Below, piece by piece: positions 18,048-27,462 of a DNA stretch of 46,028 nt. The position numbers and the translations under genes were made by a program. Within the stretch, counting starts at the first letter, position 1. Every line of letters starts with the position of its first letter. Origin of the DNA: Bacteroidales bacterium. Its GTDB lineage: Bacteria > Bacteroidota > Bacteroidia > Bacteroidales > Paludibacteraceae. The notes under the pieces were generated by a model. The model saw nothing but the letters and a program-made list of their open reading frames with translations, did not search any database and was not told where the DNA came from. The stretch is taken from NCBI GenBank assembly GCA_022784645.1, contig JALFZG010000029.1, positions 1-46,028 of the forward strand, given 5' to 3'.

Positions 18048-18590
18048 ATGAATACAGCAAGTCTTAAGCAAGATTACAGAGAACGTATCGTTCCGATCTT
18101 GATGAAAGAGTTTAACTACACTACTGTAATGCAGTGCCCTAAACTCGAGAAAATTGTCCTCAATCAGGGATTGGGTATCGCTGTAGCCGATAAGAAGATT
18201 ATCGATGTTGCTCTTCAGGAAATGACGGCTATCACTGGTCAGAAAGCAGTGGCTACCGTTTCCAAGAAGGATATCGCTAACTTCCATGTTCGTAAGAAGA
18301 TGCCTATTGGCGTTCGCGTAACCCTCCGTGGAGAGCGTATGTATGAGTTCCTCGAGCGTCTTGTTCGCGTGGCTCTTCCGCGTATCCGCGACTTCAAGGG
18401 TATCGAGAACAAGATGGATGGCCGCGGTAACTATACTCTCGGTATCCAAGAGCAGATTATCTTCCCCGAAATCAACATCGATAACATCACCAAATTGCTT
18501 GGTATGAACATTACGTTCGTTACCACCGCGAATACGGATGAAGAGGGCTTTGCTCTCCTTCGCGAATTTGGTTTACCTTTTAAAAAGTAA
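18048..18590 (+). CDS. rplE: 50S ribosomal protein L5
   Basis: A 180-residue protein that binds 5S rRNA and contacts P-site t[34 protein letters not shown] is its typical C-terminal half, here split mentally into RIRDFKGI and [12 protein letters not shown]. It lies six bases after rplX. Confidence 0.97.
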   Translation: MNTASLKQDYRERIVPILMKEFNYTTVMQCPKLEKIVLNQGLGIAVADKKIIDVALQEMTAITGQKAVATVSKKDIANFHVRKKMPIGVRVTLRGERMYEFLERLVRVALPRIRDFKGIENKMDGRGNYTLGIQEQIIFPEINIDNITKLLGMNITFVTTANTDEEGFALLREFGLPFKK

Positions 18591-18596
18591 TACATC

Positions 18597-18866
18597 ATGG
18601 CAAAGGAATCAATGAAAGCCCGCGAGGTTAAGCGTGCTGCTCTCTGCGCTAAATATGCAGCAAAGCGTGCTCAGCTCCTCAAGGATGGTGACTACGAAGG
18701 CCTCCAGGCGCTTCCTAAGAACGCTTCTCCCGTACGCCTCCACAATCGCTGCAAGATTACTGGACGTCCGAAAGGCTATATGCGCGTGTTCGGTCTGTCT
18801 CGTATTCAGTTCCGCGAGATGGCTTCTAAGGGACTCATCCCTGGCGTTAAGAAAGCAAGCTGGTAA
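18597..18866 (+). CDS. rpsN: 30S ribosomal protein S14, zinc-free type
   Basis: An 89-residue S14 of the long form ([20 protein letters not shown]) ending in [21 protein letters not shown]. The CXXC pairs of the zinc-binding form are missing: [14 protein letters not shown] has a single Cys. It is the only S14 in the window. Confidence 0.97.
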   Translation: MAKESMKAREVKRAALCAKYAAKRAQLLKDGDYEGLQALPKNASPVRLHNRCKITGRPKGYMRVFGLSRIQFREMASKGLIPGVKKASW

Positions 18867-18877
18867 TCAATCTTATA

Positions 18878-18910
18878 CTGCATTTGGCTGACAAAATCGG
18901 CCAAATGCAG
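18878..18910 (+). promoter_or_regulatory. 11-bp perfect hairpin between rpsN and rpsH
   Basis: CTGCATTTGGC (18878-18888) and GCCAAATGCAG (18900-18910) form a perfect 11-bp stem with an 11-base loop, 12 bases after the rpsN stop. It is followed by a weakly T-rich stretch (ATTTGTTCTCCTTTTT). It lies in a 242-bp gap (18867-19108), the longest within the ribosomal cluster. It could be a partial terminator, a processing site or an RNA control element. A second small hairpin with the stem TCCCG/CGGGA (19081-19095) and flanking ATTG/CAAT pairs lies 13 bases before rpsH. Confidence 0.6.
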
Positions 18911-19108
18911 ACATTTGTTCTCCTTTTTGCAATAATTTTTCGTTTCGGCACGGTTTTTGTTGTGTCTAAAAATGGATTATTATGCGCAGAAATGGCAGAT
19001 GGTGTCAGTTCGGCACTATTTTGGTGTGAAAAAGTCAGTCGTATTTAGACGGCGACTAAATATAGGTTTAATAAATATTGTCCCGACAGGCGGGATCAAT
19101 TTAACATT

Positions 19109-19504
19109 ATGACAGATCCAATCGCAGATTATCTGACTCGACTCAGAAATGCAATCAAAGCTGGTCATCGCGTTGTTGAGGTGCCGGCATCGAATCTGAA
19201 GAAAGAGATCACCCGTATCTTGTTTGAGAAAGGTTATATCCTTTCTTACAAGTTCGTGGAGGATGGCCCTCAAGGCACTATTAAGATTGCTTTGAAGTAT
19301 GATCCGGTTAACAAAGTTAACGCCATCAAGTCTTTAACTCGTGTATCTACCCCCGGTCTTCGTAAGTATGTAGGCTATCGTGAGATGCCTCGCGTACTCA
19401 ATGGTCTCGGTATTGCAATCCTTTCTACTTCTAAGGGTGTAATGACCAACAAAGAAGCTCTTGGCCAAAAGCTCGGCGGTGAAGTTATTTGCTACGTATA
19501 TTAA
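19109..19504 (+). CDS. rpsH: 30S ribosomal protein S8
   Basis: A 131-residue protein (MTDPIADYLTRLRNAIKAGH) essential for folding of the 16S central domain; the C-terminal LSTSKGVMTNKEALGQKLGGEVICYVY is diagnostic. It follows the large structured gap after rpsN. In E. coli S8 represses the spc operon by binding its mRNA; the hairpins upstream are candidates for similar control, without direct proof. Confidence 0.97.
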   Translation: MTDPIADYLTRLRNAIKAGHRVVEVPASNLKKEITRILFEKGYILSYKFVEDGPQGTIKIALKYDPVNKVNAIKSLTRVSTPGLRKYVGYREMPRVLNGLGIAILSTSKGVMTNKEALGQKLGGEVICYVY

Positions 19505-19505
19505 T

Positions 19506-19511
19506 AGGAGG
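19506..19511 (+). promoter_or_regulatory. full Shine-Dalgarno sequence AGGAGG before rplF
   Basis: AGGAGG lies one base beyond the rpsH stop codon and 8 bases before the rplF ATG, the same motif and spacing as at rplW. Confidence 0.75.
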
Positions 19512-19519
19512 TTACAACT

Positions 19520-20074
19520 ATGTCAAGAATTGGTAAATTGCCTATCGCTATCCCTGCTGGTGTAACCGTTACTGTTGATGCAGAAAACGTAGTTACCGTT
19601 AAAGGTCCTAAGGGAACCCTCACTCAGGCTGTAAATCCCATTATTTCCGTAAACGTTGAAGGTAATATTGTCCACGTTACCCGTCCTAACGACGAAAAAG
19701 AGTCTCGCTCTATGCATGGTCTTTATCGTGCACTCATCCACAATATGGTTGTAGGTGTATCGGAGGGCTATAAGAAAACTCTCGAACTCGTTGGTGTAGG
19801 TTATCGTGTTGAGAACCAGGGTAACCTTATTCAGTTCGCTCTTGGTTATACTCACCCCATTTATCTCATGCTTCCGCCTGAGGTTAAGGTTGAGACCAAG
19901 TCTGAGCGTAATCAGAACCCGCTCGTAATCCTGGAATCTGCCGACAAGCAACTCCTTGGCCAGATTTGTGCTAAGATCCGCTCGTTCCGCAAGCCCGAAC
20001 CGTATAAGGGTAAAGGTGTTAAGTTCCAAGGTGAAGTTATTCGTCGTAAAGCTGGTAAGTCGGCTGGTAAGTAA
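19520..20074 (+). CDS. rplF: 50S ribosomal protein L6
   Basis: A 184-residue two-domain protein (MSRIGKLPIAIPAGVTVTV) near the GTPase-associated centre, ending KPEPYKGKGVKFQGEVIRRKAGK-type. It is preceded by a perfect Shine-Dalgarno sequence. Confidence 0.97.
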   Translation: MSRIGKLPIAIPAGVTVTVDAENVVTVKGPKGTLTQAVNPIISVNVEGNIVHVTRPNDEKESRSMHGLYRALIHNMVVGVSEGYKKTLELVGVGYRVENQGNLIQFALGYTHPIYLMLPPEVKVETKSERNQNPLVILESADKQLLGQICAKIRSFRKPEPYKGKGVKFQGEVIRRKAGKSAGK

Positions 20075-20093
20075 TTTTAAAATGTAAATTATT

Positions 20094-20438
20094 ATGAATC
20101 AGAAAATAGAAAGAAGACTTAAGATTAAGGCTCGCATTCGTACCATTGTTAAGGGTACTGCTGAGCGTCCGCGTCTCACTGTATTCCGTTCAAATAGCCA
20201 GATTTACGCACAGGTAATCGACGATAATAAGGGTGTAACGCTTGCGTCTGCATCGTCGCTGGCTATCAAAGATCAAATTACCAAAACGGAGAAAGCTGCC
20301 ATCGTAGGTAAGGCTATTGCAGAGGCTGCTCAGAAAGCTGGTGTTACTGCTGTAGTATTTGACCGTAATGGCTATCTCTATCATGGTCGTGTTAAACAAC
20401 TTGCTGATGCCGCTCGCGAAGCTGGCCTCAACTTCTAA
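20094..20438 (+). CDS. rplR: 50S ribosomal protein L18
   Basis: A 114-residue 5S rRNA-binding protein with [20 protein letters not shown] and [28 protein letters not shown]. Confidence 0.97.
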   Translation: MNQKIERRLKIKARIRTIVKGTAERPRLTVFRSNSQIYAQVIDDNKGVTLASASSLAIKDQITKTEKAAIVGKAIAEAAQKAGVTAVVFDRNGYLYHGRVKQLADAAREAGLNF

Positions 20439-20441
20439 TAA

Positions 20442-20960
20442 ATGGTGAATAATATGAATAGAGTTAAAACCACAAATGACTTGGAGCTCCAGGAGCGCCT
20501 TGTTGCTGTAAACCGTGTAACGAAAGTTACCAAAGGTGGTCGTACTTTTACGTTTGCAGCCATTGTAGTAGTAGGTAACGGCAACGGTATCGTAGGTTGG
20601 GGTCTTGGTAAAGCAGGCGAAGTAACAGCTGCTATCTCCAAGGCTACTGAATCGGCCAAGAAGAATCTTATCCAGGTTCCTGTTAGCAAAGGTACTATTC
20701 CTCATGAGCAGGAAGCTAAGTTCGGTGGTGCGAGAGTTCTTATCAAGCCGGCTTCTCATGGTACTGGTGTAAAGGCTGGTGGTGCTATGCGTGCCGTACT
20801 TGAGTCAGTAGGTGTTACTGACGTGCTCGCTAAGTCGAAGGGTTCTTCTAACCCCCACAACCTTGTTAAGGCTACTATTGCTGCTCTCGGTGAACTCCGT
20901 GACGCTAAGATGGTTGCTGCCAACCGTGGCGTGAGCCTCGATACTGTGTACAACGGTTAA
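20442..20960 (+). CDS. rpsE: 30S ribosomal protein S5
   Basis: A 172-residue accuracy and mRNA-unwinding protein with [38 protein letters not shown] N-terminal domain (double-stranded RNA-binding fold) and the C-terminal [17 protein letters not shown]. The start at 20442 is three bases after rplR; the in-frame ATG at 20454 (MNRVKTT) is equally possible. Confidence 0.97.
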   Translation: MVNNMNRVKTTNDLELQERLVAVNRVTKVTKGGRTFTFAAIVVVGNGNGIVGWGLGKAGEVTAAISKATESAKKNLIQVPVSKGTIPHEQEAKFGGARVLIKPASHGTGVKAGGAMRAVLESVGVTDVLAKSKGSSNPHNLVKATIAALGELRDAKMVAANRGVSLDTVYNG

Positions 20961-21002
20961 TGCAAACGAATCTAATGAATAATTTATTAAATTGTAAACA
21001 TC

Positions 21003-21179
21003 ATGGCAACTATTAAATTACAGCAGGTTCGTAGCATCATCAAGGCTCCCAAGAACCAAAAACTTATCATGCAGGCTCTCGGTTTCAAGCGTATGAACCA
21101 AGTAGTAGAGCATGAAGCTACGCCTTCGATCCTCGGCATGGCAAAGAAGGTACAGCACCTTGTAAAAGTTATTGATTAA
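21003..21179 (+). CDS. rpmD: 50S ribosomal protein L30
   Basis: A 58-residue protein beginning MATIKLQQVRSIIKAPKNQ and ending LVKVID. The conserved ALGFKRMNQVVEHEATPS segment identifies it. It is preceded by an AAACATC leader and followed by a hairpin before rplO. Confidence 0.96.
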   Translation: MATIKLQQVRSIIKAPKNQKLIMQALGFKRMNQVVEHEATPSILGMAKKVQHLVKVID

Positions 21180-21187
21180 ATATTAAC

Positions 21188-21225
21188 GCATCTCAGGCGT
21201 TAGGGGTATTCCGAGTCTGAGATGC
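21188..21225 (+). promoter_or_regulatory. hairpin between rpmD and rplO
   Basis: GCATCTCAG (21188-21196) and CTGAGATGC (21217-21225) form a perfect 9-bp stem around a 20-base loop, in the 63-bp gap before rplO. There is no T-run. It belongs to a set of intercistronic stems in this cluster. Confidence 0.6.
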
Positions 21226-21242
21226 ATAAAATAAATTATAAA

Positions 21243-21689
21243 ATGGAACTTTATAATCTCACTCCCGCCGCAGGCTCTACACATTCTCAGAAACGTATCG
21301 GTCGTGGTGCCGGTTCTGGTAAGGGTGGTACTTCTACCCGCGGTCACAAGGGTGCAAAGTCTCGTTCAGGTTATTCTAAGAAGATTGGCTTCGAAGGTGG
21401 CCAGATGCCTATTCAGCGTCGTCTCCCGAAGTTCGGTTTCAAGAATATCAACCACGTAGAGTACAAGGCTATCAATCTTTCTGCTATTCAGGCGCTCGCA
21501 GAAGCGCTTAATGTAGAGAAAATCGGTCTTGAAGAACTCCACAATGCAGGTCTTATCAGCAAGTCTGCTCTTGTAAAGGTTCTTGGCAATGGTACTCTTA
21601 CTGCTAAGGTAACCGTAGAGGCTAATGCTTTCTCAAAGTCTGCTGAAGCAGCTATCGTAGCAGCTGGTGGTCAGGCCGTAAAACTCTAA
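21243..21689 (+). CDS. rplO: 50S ribosomal protein L15
   Basis: A 148-residue protein with the glycine/basic N-terminal arm (KRIGRGAGSGKGGTSTRGHKG) and EGGQMPIQRRLPKFGF. The start at 21243 (MELYNLTPAAGS) is preferred over an in-frame ATG at 21222, which lies inside the 3' arm of the upstream hairpin. Confidence 0.97.
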   Translation: MELYNLTPAAGSTHSQKRIGRGAGSGKGGTSTRGHKGAKSRSGYSKKIGFEGGQMPIQRRLPKFGFKNINHVEYKAINLSAIQALAEALNVEKIGLEELHNAGLISKSALVKVLGNGTLTAKVTVEANAFSKSAEAAIVAAGGQAVKL

Positions 21690-21697
21690 TTTATGAA

Positions 21698-21728
21698 GAT
21701 TAGGTTAAGTTTTGGGCTTGACCTAATC
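21698..21728 (+). promoter_or_regulatory. hairpin between rplO and secY
   Basis: GATTAGGTTAAG (21698-21709) pairs with CTTGACCTAATC (21717-21728) over 12 bp with one G-T pair and a 7-base loop. The following bases are not a T-run. It may mark a processing point between ribosomal and secretion genes. Confidence 0.6.
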
Positions 21729-21748
21729 TCTATAATAAAATTAATTTT

Positions 21749-23089
21749 ATGAAGAAATTCATTGAAACAATAAAGAATATTTGGAAGATTGAAGATCTTA
21801 GGAACCGCTTGTTAATCACGCTTCTTTTTGTGCTGATTTATCGTTTCGGTTCGTTCATCGTTCTTCCAGGTATTGATCCGACTGCGCTTACTGCTCTCCG
21901 TGCTCAAACGGAAGGTGGCTTGATGGCTCTCTTGGACATGTTCTCTGGTGGTGCATTCTCCAATGCTTCTATCTTTGCATTGGGTATTATGCCTTACATC
22001 TCAGCTTCGATTATTATCCAGCTGCTTACTATTGCTGTGCCTCGTTTCCAGAAGATGCAGCAGGAAGGTGAGTCTGGCCGCCAAAAAATGAATCAGATTA
22101 CGCGCGTTCTTACCGTGGCTATTTTGGTTCTTCAGGGTCCGAGCTATTTGGTTAACCTCTCTGTTCAAATGGCACAAGCAGGAACTCCGCTCACTATCGG
22201 TCTCAACTGGTTTACTATTTCTTCTACTATCATCCTTTGCGCTGGCTCCATGTTCGTAATGTGGCTTGGTGAGCGCATTACCGATCGTGGTGTAGGTAAT
22301 GGAATCTCTTTCATTATCTTGATTGGTATTATTGCTCGTTTCCCCGGTGCTATCGTGCAGGAGTTCTCCTCTCGATTGAACGAAGGTGGTGGTTTGGTTG
22401 TTTTCCTTGCTGAGATTGTATTGCTTCTCCTCGTTTTTGCTGCAGCAATTATGCTTGTTCAGGGTACTCGCAGAATTCCTGTACAGTACGCAAAGCGTAT
22501 GGTTGGCAATAAGCAGTATGGCGGTGTGCGTCAGTATATTCCTCTTAAGGTAAACGCTGCAAACGTAATGCCTATTATCTTTGCTCAGGCAATTATGTTT
22601 ATTCCTATTATGATTGCAGGTTTTACTACTGATGGTTCTGGCGCATTCGTACGTGCATTCTCTGATAACAACGGTTTCTGGTATAATTTGGTATTCTTCC
22701 TTCTTATTCTTGCTTTTACCTACTTCTATACTGCAATTATCATCAACCCGCAGCAGATGGCAGAGTCGTTGAAGCAGAATAATGGATTCATTCCTGGTGT
22801 TAAGCCGGGTAAGAAGACCGCTGAGTTCATTGATACCGTTATGTCAAGAATCACTCTCCCGGGGAGTATCTTCCTTGGTTTGATTGCTATCTTACCTGCT
22901 TTTGCTCGTTTGTTTGGCGTCAGCATGTCATTCGCTCAGTTCTTTGGCGGAACGTCTTTGCTGATTATGGTAGGTGTGATTCTGGATACACTTCAGCAGA
23001 TTGAAGGTCACCTCTTGATGCGTCATTATGATGGATTCTTTGAAGACGGTTTCCGAATCAAAGGTCGCTCTGGCGCAATGGCATATTAA
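21749..23089 (+). CDS. secY: preprotein translocase subunit SecY
   Basis: A 446-residue inner-membrane protein with ten expected transmembrane segments, forming the protein-conducting channel with SecE (33600-33788) and SecG. Early landmarks are the cytoplasmic start KIEDLRNRLLITLLFVLIYRFG-type helix, the plug region after GIDPTALTAL, and GIMPYISASIIIQLL. Standard place between rplO and map. Confidence 0.97.
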   Translation: MKKFIETIKNIWKIEDLRNRLLITLLFVLIYRFGSFIVLPGIDPTALTALRAQTEGGLMALLDMFSGGAFSNASIFALGIMPYISASIIIQLLTIAVPRFQKMQQEGESGRQKMNQITRVLTVAILVLQGPSYLVNLSVQMAQAGTPLTIGLNWFTISSTIILCAGSMFVMWLGERITDRGVGNGISFIILIGIIARFPGAIVQEFSSRLNEGGGLVVFLAEIVLLLLVFAAAIMLVQGTRRIPVQYAKRMVGNKQYGGVRQYIPLKVNAANVMPIIFAQAIMFIPIMIAGFTTDGSGAFVRAFSDNNGFWYNLVFFLLILAFTYFYTAIIINPQQMAESLKQNNGFIPGVKPGKKTAEFIDTVMSRITLPGSIFLGLIAILPAFARLFGVSMSFAQFFGGTSLLIMVGVILDTLQQIEGHLLMRHYDGFFEDGFRIKGRSGAMAY

Positions 23090-23106
23090 TAAATTTATCG
23101 CGTAGG

Positions 23107-23892
23107 ATGATTTTTCTCAAAACTGACGAAGAGATTGAACTGATGCGCGAAAGCAACAAACTCCTGGGAATGGCTTATGGCGAGATAGCAAAAGCCATTG
23201 CCCCTGGAGTTTCTACTGCGCAATTGGATAAGTTGGCAGAAGAGTTCATTCGTGACCATGGCGGCATTCCTTCTTGCAAAGGGTATGAAGGATATCCTGC
23301 AACTTTGTGCACTTCCGTCAACGAACAAGTTGTACATGGCATCCCATCTGATAAGGTTGTCTTAAAAGAAGGAGATATCATTTCAGTTGATTGTGTCGTT
23401 GGACTTAATGGTTACCAAGCTGATTCTGCCTATACTTTCCCTGTAGGTGAGATTAATTCTGAAACGATGCGTTTGCTGAAGACCACTCGGGAGTGTTTGA
23501 ATCTTGGTGTGGCTCAAGCGATTGCTGGTAAGCGAATTGGAGATATCGGTTTTGCCGTTCAGCAACATGCTGAAGTTGCTGGTTTTTCTGTCGTTCGAGA
23601 GTTTGTGGGACATGGGATTGGTAGAGATATGCACGAAGAGCCTGAGGTTCCAAACTATGGACGTCGTGGAAATGGTGTGGTACTCAAGAATGGTATGGTG
23701 CTTGCCATTGAACCGATGATTTGCCTTGGACGCAGAAATTTGATTCTTGAAGCTGACGAATGGACCGCTCGAACAGTTGATCGAAAACCTGCTGCCCATT
23801 ATGAATATTCGGTAGCAGTAAGAAATGGTAAGGCCGATGTGCTTTCTACCTTCGATTATATAAAAGAAGTTTTAGGAGATAAATTTATCTAA
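23107..23892 (+). CDS. map: methionine aminopeptidase, type I
   Basis: A 261-residue enzyme that removes the initiator Met from nascent proteins. All metal ligands are in place: Asp in SVDCVVG, Asp eleven residues later in [10 protein letters not shown], His in [13 protein letters not shown], Glu in LAIEPMI and Glu in HYEYSVAV; the substrate His is in VHGIPSD. No N-terminal zinc-finger or SH3-binding extension, as expected for type Ia. Normal neighbour of secY and infA. Confidence 0.96.
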   Translation: MIFLKTDEEIELMRESNKLLGMAYGEIAKAIAPGVSTAQLDKLAEEFIRDHGGIPSCKGYEGYPATLCTSVNEQVVHGIPSDKVVLKEGDIISVDCVVGLNGYQADSAYTFPVGEINSETMRLLKTTRECLNLGVAQAIAGKRIGDIGFAVQQHAEVAGFSVVREFVGHGIGRDMHEEPEVPNYGRRGNGVVLKNGMVLAIEPMICLGRRNLILEADEWTARTVDRKPAAHYEYSVAVRNGKADVLSTFDYIKEVLGDKFI

Positions 23893-23908
23893 CGCAATTA
23901 ACATTTTT

Positions 23909-24127
23909 ATGGCAAAACAAGACTCAATTGAGGTTGATGGTACAATTACTGAGGCATTGTCCAATGCAATGTTTCGTGTGACGCTTGAAAGTGGTCATGT
24001 TATTACCGCTCATATCTCAGGAAAAATGCGCATGCACTATATTAAGATTCTCCCCGGAGATAAAGTGCGTGTTGAGATGAGCCCTTATGACCTGACGAAA
24101 GGACGAATTTCATTCCGTTATAAATAA
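23909..24127 (+). CDS. infA: translation initiation factor IF-1
   Basis: A 72-residue OB-fold protein that binds the 30S A site during initiation; [28 protein letters not shown] core and [20 protein letters not shown] end are typical. It lies between map and rpmJ. Confidence 0.97.
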   Translation: MAKQDSIEVDGTITEALSNAMFRVTLESGHVITAHISGKMRMHYIKILPGDKVRVEMSPYDLTKGRISFRYK

Positions 24128-24141
24128 AAAACTTTACTCTC

Positions 24142-24258
24142 ATGAAAGTAAAAGCTTCAATTAAGCGCCGTAACGACGATTGCAAGATTGTTCGTCGTAA
24201 GGGCCACCTTTATGTTATTAACAAAAAGAACCCTAAAATGAAGATGCGTCAAGGATAA
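24142..24258 (+). CDS. rpmJ: 50S ribosomal protein L36, zinc-free type
   Basis: A 38-residue protein beginning [19 protein letters not shown] and ending NPKMKMRQG. The zinc ligands of the usual form (three Cys, one His) are reduced to a single Cys, as in other Bacteroidetes. It is 14 bases after infA, the standard position. Confidence 0.96.
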   Translation: MKVKASIKRRNDDCKIVRRKGHLYVINKKNPKMKMRQG

Positions 24259-24308
24259 GCGCTCTTTTTTAGGTATTTATTTACAAATTTATCCACTAGT
24301 ATTAAATT

Positions 24309-24689
24309 ATGGCTATAAGAATTGTTGGTGTAGATCTACCCCAGAATAAGATCGGGGAAGTCGGTTTGACTTACATCTACGGAATAGGTCGTAGCAGCGC
24401 TAAGAAAATCTTGGCTGAGGCAGGCGTTGACCCAAGCATCAAAGTACAAGATTGGACAGACGACCAAGCAGCTAAAATCCGTGAGATCATCGGTGCTAAG
24501 TACAAAGTAGAAGGTGATCTTCGTTCGGAGATTCAGTTGAACATTAAGCGTTTGATGGATATCGGTTGTTATCGTGGTGTTCGTCATCGTATCGGTCTTC
24601 CCGTACGCGGTCAGTCAACTAAGAACAACGCACGTACCCGTAAAGGTAAAAAGAAAACTGTTGCAAACAAGAAGAAAGCAACGAAGTAA
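24309..24689 (+). CDS. rpsM: 30S ribosomal protein S13
   Basis: A 126-residue 30S head protein ([19 protein letters not shown]) that bridges the subunits; [21 protein letters not shown] is the tRNA-contacting tail. First gene of the alpha part of the cluster. Confidence 0.97.
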   Translation: MAIRIVGVDLPQNKIGEVGLTYIYGIGRSSAKKILAEAGVDPSIKVQDWTDDQAAKIREIIGAKYKVEGDLRSEIQLNIKRLMDIGCYRGVRHRIGLPVRGQSTKNNARTRKGKKKTVANKKKATK

Positions 24690-24795
24690 CAACCAACTGG
24701 CATATGTTTTCATCTGTTTTGATTGTGTGGCATAACATAACGGAATGGCTGCACGAGAAGTCAGTTGAGCATTGCCCTTAAAAAATTAAACGAAA

Positions 24796-25185
24796 ATGGC
24801 AAAGAAAACAGTTGCAACCAAGAAGCGCGTTGTAAAGGTTGAAGGCGTTGGTCAGCTCCACGTTCAATCTTCTTTCAACAATGTTATCGTAACCGTTGCC
24901 AATGGTGATGGTCAGGTTATTTCCTGGTCTTCCGCTGGTAAGATGGGCTTCCGCGGTTCGAAAAAAAATACTCCTTATGCTGCTCAGATGGCAGCTCAGG
25001 ATTGCTGCAAGGTCGCTTTCGATCTCGGCCTTCGCAAAGTAAAAGCATACGTAAAAGGTCCAGGTAACGGACGTGAATCAGCTATTCGTGCTTGCGCAGC
25101 AGCAGGTATCGATGTGCTCGAAATCATGGACGTAACTCCGATGCCGCACAATGGCTGCCGCCCTCCCAAGCGTCGTCGTGTATAA
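24796..25185 (+). CDS. rpsK: 30S ribosomal protein S11
   Basis: A 129-residue platform protein; [21 protein letters not shown] and the end [15 protein letters not shown] are diagnostic. The 106-bp gap before it shows nothing notable. Confidence 0.97.
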   Translation: MAKKTVATKKRVVKVEGVGQLHVQSSFNNVIVTVANGDGQVISWSSAGKMGFRGSKKNTPYAAQMAAQDCCKVAFDLGLRKVKAYVKGPGNGRESAIRACAAAGIDVLEIMDVTPMPHNGCRPPKRRRV

Positions 25186-25220
25186 TCATTAATTTATTTC
25201 ATTTTTAAACTTGTAAGATT

Positions 25221-25826
25221 ATGGCAAGATATATTGGACCAAAATCACGTATCTCTCGTCGATTTGGCGAGGCTATCTTCGGCCCTGATAAAGTGCTCAA
25301 TAAGCGCAATTACGCTCCGGGCCAGCACGGTGTAAATCGCCGTAAGAAAAATTCCGAGTATGGTAATCAGCTCGCTGAAAAGCAGAAAGCTAAGTACACT
25401 TATGGCGTACTTGAGCGTCAATTCCGTTTGCTCTTTGCTGCTGCACAGCGAAGTAAGGGTATTACCGGTGAGATTCTGCTTCAGCTCCTTGAGTCTCGTC
25501 TTGACAATGTAGTTTATCGTTTGGGCATTTGTCCTACCCGTGCTGCTGCTCGTCAGATGGTAAGCCACAAGCATATCGTTGTAGATGGTAAGGTGGTAAA
25601 CATTCCTTCTTTCCAGGTAAAGCCCGGTATGGTTGTAGGTGTTCGCGAGAAGGCTAAGTCTCTTGAAGTTGTTCTTAACTCTCTTGACGGTTTCAACCAT
25701 TCTAAGTACAATTGGCTGGAGTGGAACGAGGCAGAGATGGCAGGTAAGTTCCTTAACGTTCCTGCACGTGAGGAGATTCCTGAGAACATCAAAGAGCAGT
25801 TCATCGTCGAATTGTATTCTAAGTAA
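25221..25826 (+). CDS. rpsD: 30S ribosomal protein S4
   Basis: A 201-residue assembly-initiator protein ([17 protein letters not shown]) with the S4 domain [20 protein letters not shown]. The N-terminal Cys cluster of zinc-binding S4 is absent. Confidence 0.97.
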   Translation: MARYIGPKSRISRRFGEAIFGPDKVLNKRNYAPGQHGVNRRKKNSEYGNQLAEKQKAKYTYGVLERQFRLLFAAAQRSKGITGEILLQLLESRLDNVVYRLGICPTRAAARQMVSHKHIVVDGKVVNIPSFQVKPGMVVGVREKAKSLEVVLNSLDGFNHSKYNWLEWNEAEMAGKFLNVPAREEIPENIKEQFIVELYSK

Positions 25827-25838
25827 TTTTATATATCC

Positions 25839-25880
25839 ATGCAGACTCGCATCATAGCCTTTCGAGGCTGCGAGTTGCAT
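25839..25880 (+). promoter_or_regulatory. nested hairpin between rpsD and rpoA
   Basis: An outer stem of 11 bp, ATGCA-(G)-ACTCGC (25839-25850) with GCGAGTTGCAT (25870-25880) and one bulged G, encloses an inner hairpin AGCCT-TTCG-AGGCT (25856-25869) next to a 5-base internal loop. It fills the gap between rpsD and rpoA, 20 bases before the rpoA start. There is no T-run. S4 is known to regulate alpha-operon translation in E. coli; whether this element binds S4 is conjecture. Confidence 0.7.
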
Positions 25881-25900
25881 GAATTCAGTCTAAAAATATT

Positions 25901-26896
25901 ATGGCAATATTAGATTTTATTAAACCTGACAAGGTGATCATGTTGGATTCGTCGAAGACGAAGGGCTCATTTGAGTTTCGTCCTCTCGAACCGGGATACG
26001 GCATTACCATAGGCAATGCTATTCGTCGTGTACTCCTCGCTTCGCTCGAAGGCTATGCTATCTGCTCTATCAAATTTAGTGGAGTAGAGCATGAGTTCGC
26101 TACGGTTCCCGGTGTGATTGATGACGTTACCAACATCATCTTGAACCTCAAGCAGGTACGTTTCCGCAAGAGAGATGGTATTGATGCAGAGGGAGAAATT
26201 GTCTCCATTCCTGTTGAAAATATGACTTCTCTTAAGGCTGGTGATCTTGCTAAGTATCTCACTAACTTCGAGGTACTTAATCCGGATCTCTTGCTTTGTG
26301 AAATGGATATGTCTGCCAAGTTTGAGTTGACGGTGAAGATCAACAAGGGACGTGGTTATGTTCCTGCTGATGAGAACCGCAATCCAAACGATGAGATTGG
26401 CGTACTTGCTATCGATTCAATCTATACGCCTATTCGCAATGTGAAGTATGCTATTGAGCCCTACCGCGTAGAGCAGCGTACTGACTATGAGAAACTGACG
26501 TTGGATATCGATACTGATGGTTCAATCACCCCGAAGGATGCTCTCAAAGAGGCGGCTAAGATCCTCATCTTCCACTTTATGCTCTTCTCCGATGAGAAGA
26601 TTATCATCGAAGAACAAGAGAAATCTAATAGCTCAGCTCTCGATGAAGAGATTTTGCGCATGCGCCAATTGCTTAACTCTCGTCTGTCTGACATGGACTT
26701 GTCTGTACGTGCACTTAACTGCTTGAAGGCTGCTGAAGTAGATACGCTTGGTCAGCTCGTTAAGTATCATCGTAATGACCTCTTGAAGTTCCGTAATTTC
26801 GGTAAGAAATCTCTTACTGAATTGGATGAGTTGCTCGAGCGTAATGGCCTTGCGTTTGGCATGGATATCAGTAAATACAAACTTGACAGAGATTAA
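25901..26896 (+). CDS. rpoA: DNA-directed RNA polymerase subunit alpha
   Basis: A 331-residue protein with the dimerising N-terminal domain ([20 protein letters not shown]) and a C-terminal domain ([23 protein letters not shown], then [16 protein letters not shown]) that contacts UP elements and activators. Standard position between rpsD and rplQ. Confidence 0.98.
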   Translation: MAILDFIKPDKVIMLDSSKTKGSFEFRPLEPGYGITIGNAIRRVLLASLEGYAICSIKFSGVEHEFATVPGVIDDVTNIILNLKQVRFRKRDGIDAEGEIVSIPVENMTSLKAGDLAKYLTNFEVLNPDLLLCEMDMSAKFELTVKINKGRGYVPADENRNPNDEIGVLAIDSIYTPIRNVKYAIEPYRVEQRTDYEKLTLDIDTDGSITPKDALKEAAKILIFHFMLFSDEKIIIEEQEKSNSSALDEEILRMRQLLNSRLSDMDLSVRALNCLKAAEVDTLGQLVKYHRNDLLKFRNFGKKSLTELDELLERNGLAFGMDISKYKLDRD

Positions 26897-26924
26897 GTTC
26901 TCGCACTAATTATTTAAGAAAACA

Positions 26925-27389
26925 ATGAGACACAATAAGAAATTCAATCACCTTAGCCGTACTTCGGAGCATCGTGCTGCAATGCTTTCCAACATGGCTT
27001 GCTCGCTTATCATGCATAAGCGCATCTCTACGACTACTGCTAAGGCAAAGGCACTTCGCATTTATGTTGAGCCGCTGCTTACTAAAGCAAAAGAAGATAC
27101 CACGGCTAATCGTCGTTTGGTATTCTCTAAGCTGAAGCAAAAAGAAGTAGTTACCGAACTGTTCCAAAACGTAGCAGAAAAGATCGCTAATCGTCCGGGT
27201 GGTTATACTCGTATTCTTCGCACTGGTTTCCGTCTTGGTGATGCCGCTGAAATGTGCATTATCGAACTTGTTGACTACAACGAGAATATGCTTAAGGAGG
27301 CTAAGAAGGCTGCTAAGAAGACCACTCGTAGAGCTGGTAAGAAGACTGCTCCTAAGGCAGAAGAGGCTACTGAAGCATCTGCTGAGTAA
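26925..27389 (+). CDS. rplQ: 50S ribosomal protein L17
   Basis: A 154-residue protein ([21 protein letters not shown]) with an extended Lys/Ala/Glu-rich tail beyond the 127-residue E. coli form. It is the last gene of the superoperon and is followed by a good terminator. Confidence 0.97.
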   Translation: MRHNKKFNHLSRTSEHRAAMLSNMACSLIMHKRISTTTAKAKALRIYVEPLLTKAKEDTTANRRLVFSKLKQKEVVTELFQNVAEKIANRPGGYTRILRTGFRLGDAAEMCIIELVDYNENMLKEAKKAAKKTTRRAGKKTAPKAEEATEASAE

Positions 27390-27401
27390 TCATTATGATA
27401 T

Positions 27402-27440
27402 CACAAGGCCACTCTTACTGGGGTGGCCTTGTTTACTTTA
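27402..27440 (+). terminator. Rho-independent terminator after rplQ
   Basis: ACAAGGCCAC (27402-27411) pairs with GTGGCCTTGT (27422-27431); two more base pairs can form inside. It is followed by TTACTTTAT. It lies 13 bases after the rplQ stop and should end the superoperon. Confidence 0.85.
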
Positions 27441-27462
27441 TCTATGTCTTTTCCTGAAAAAA

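Noticed and set aside
18960..19060. Internal promoter before rpsH
   Set aside because: TATTTTGG near 19016 is one base off the TAnnTTTG element and lacks a TTTG 20 bases upstream.
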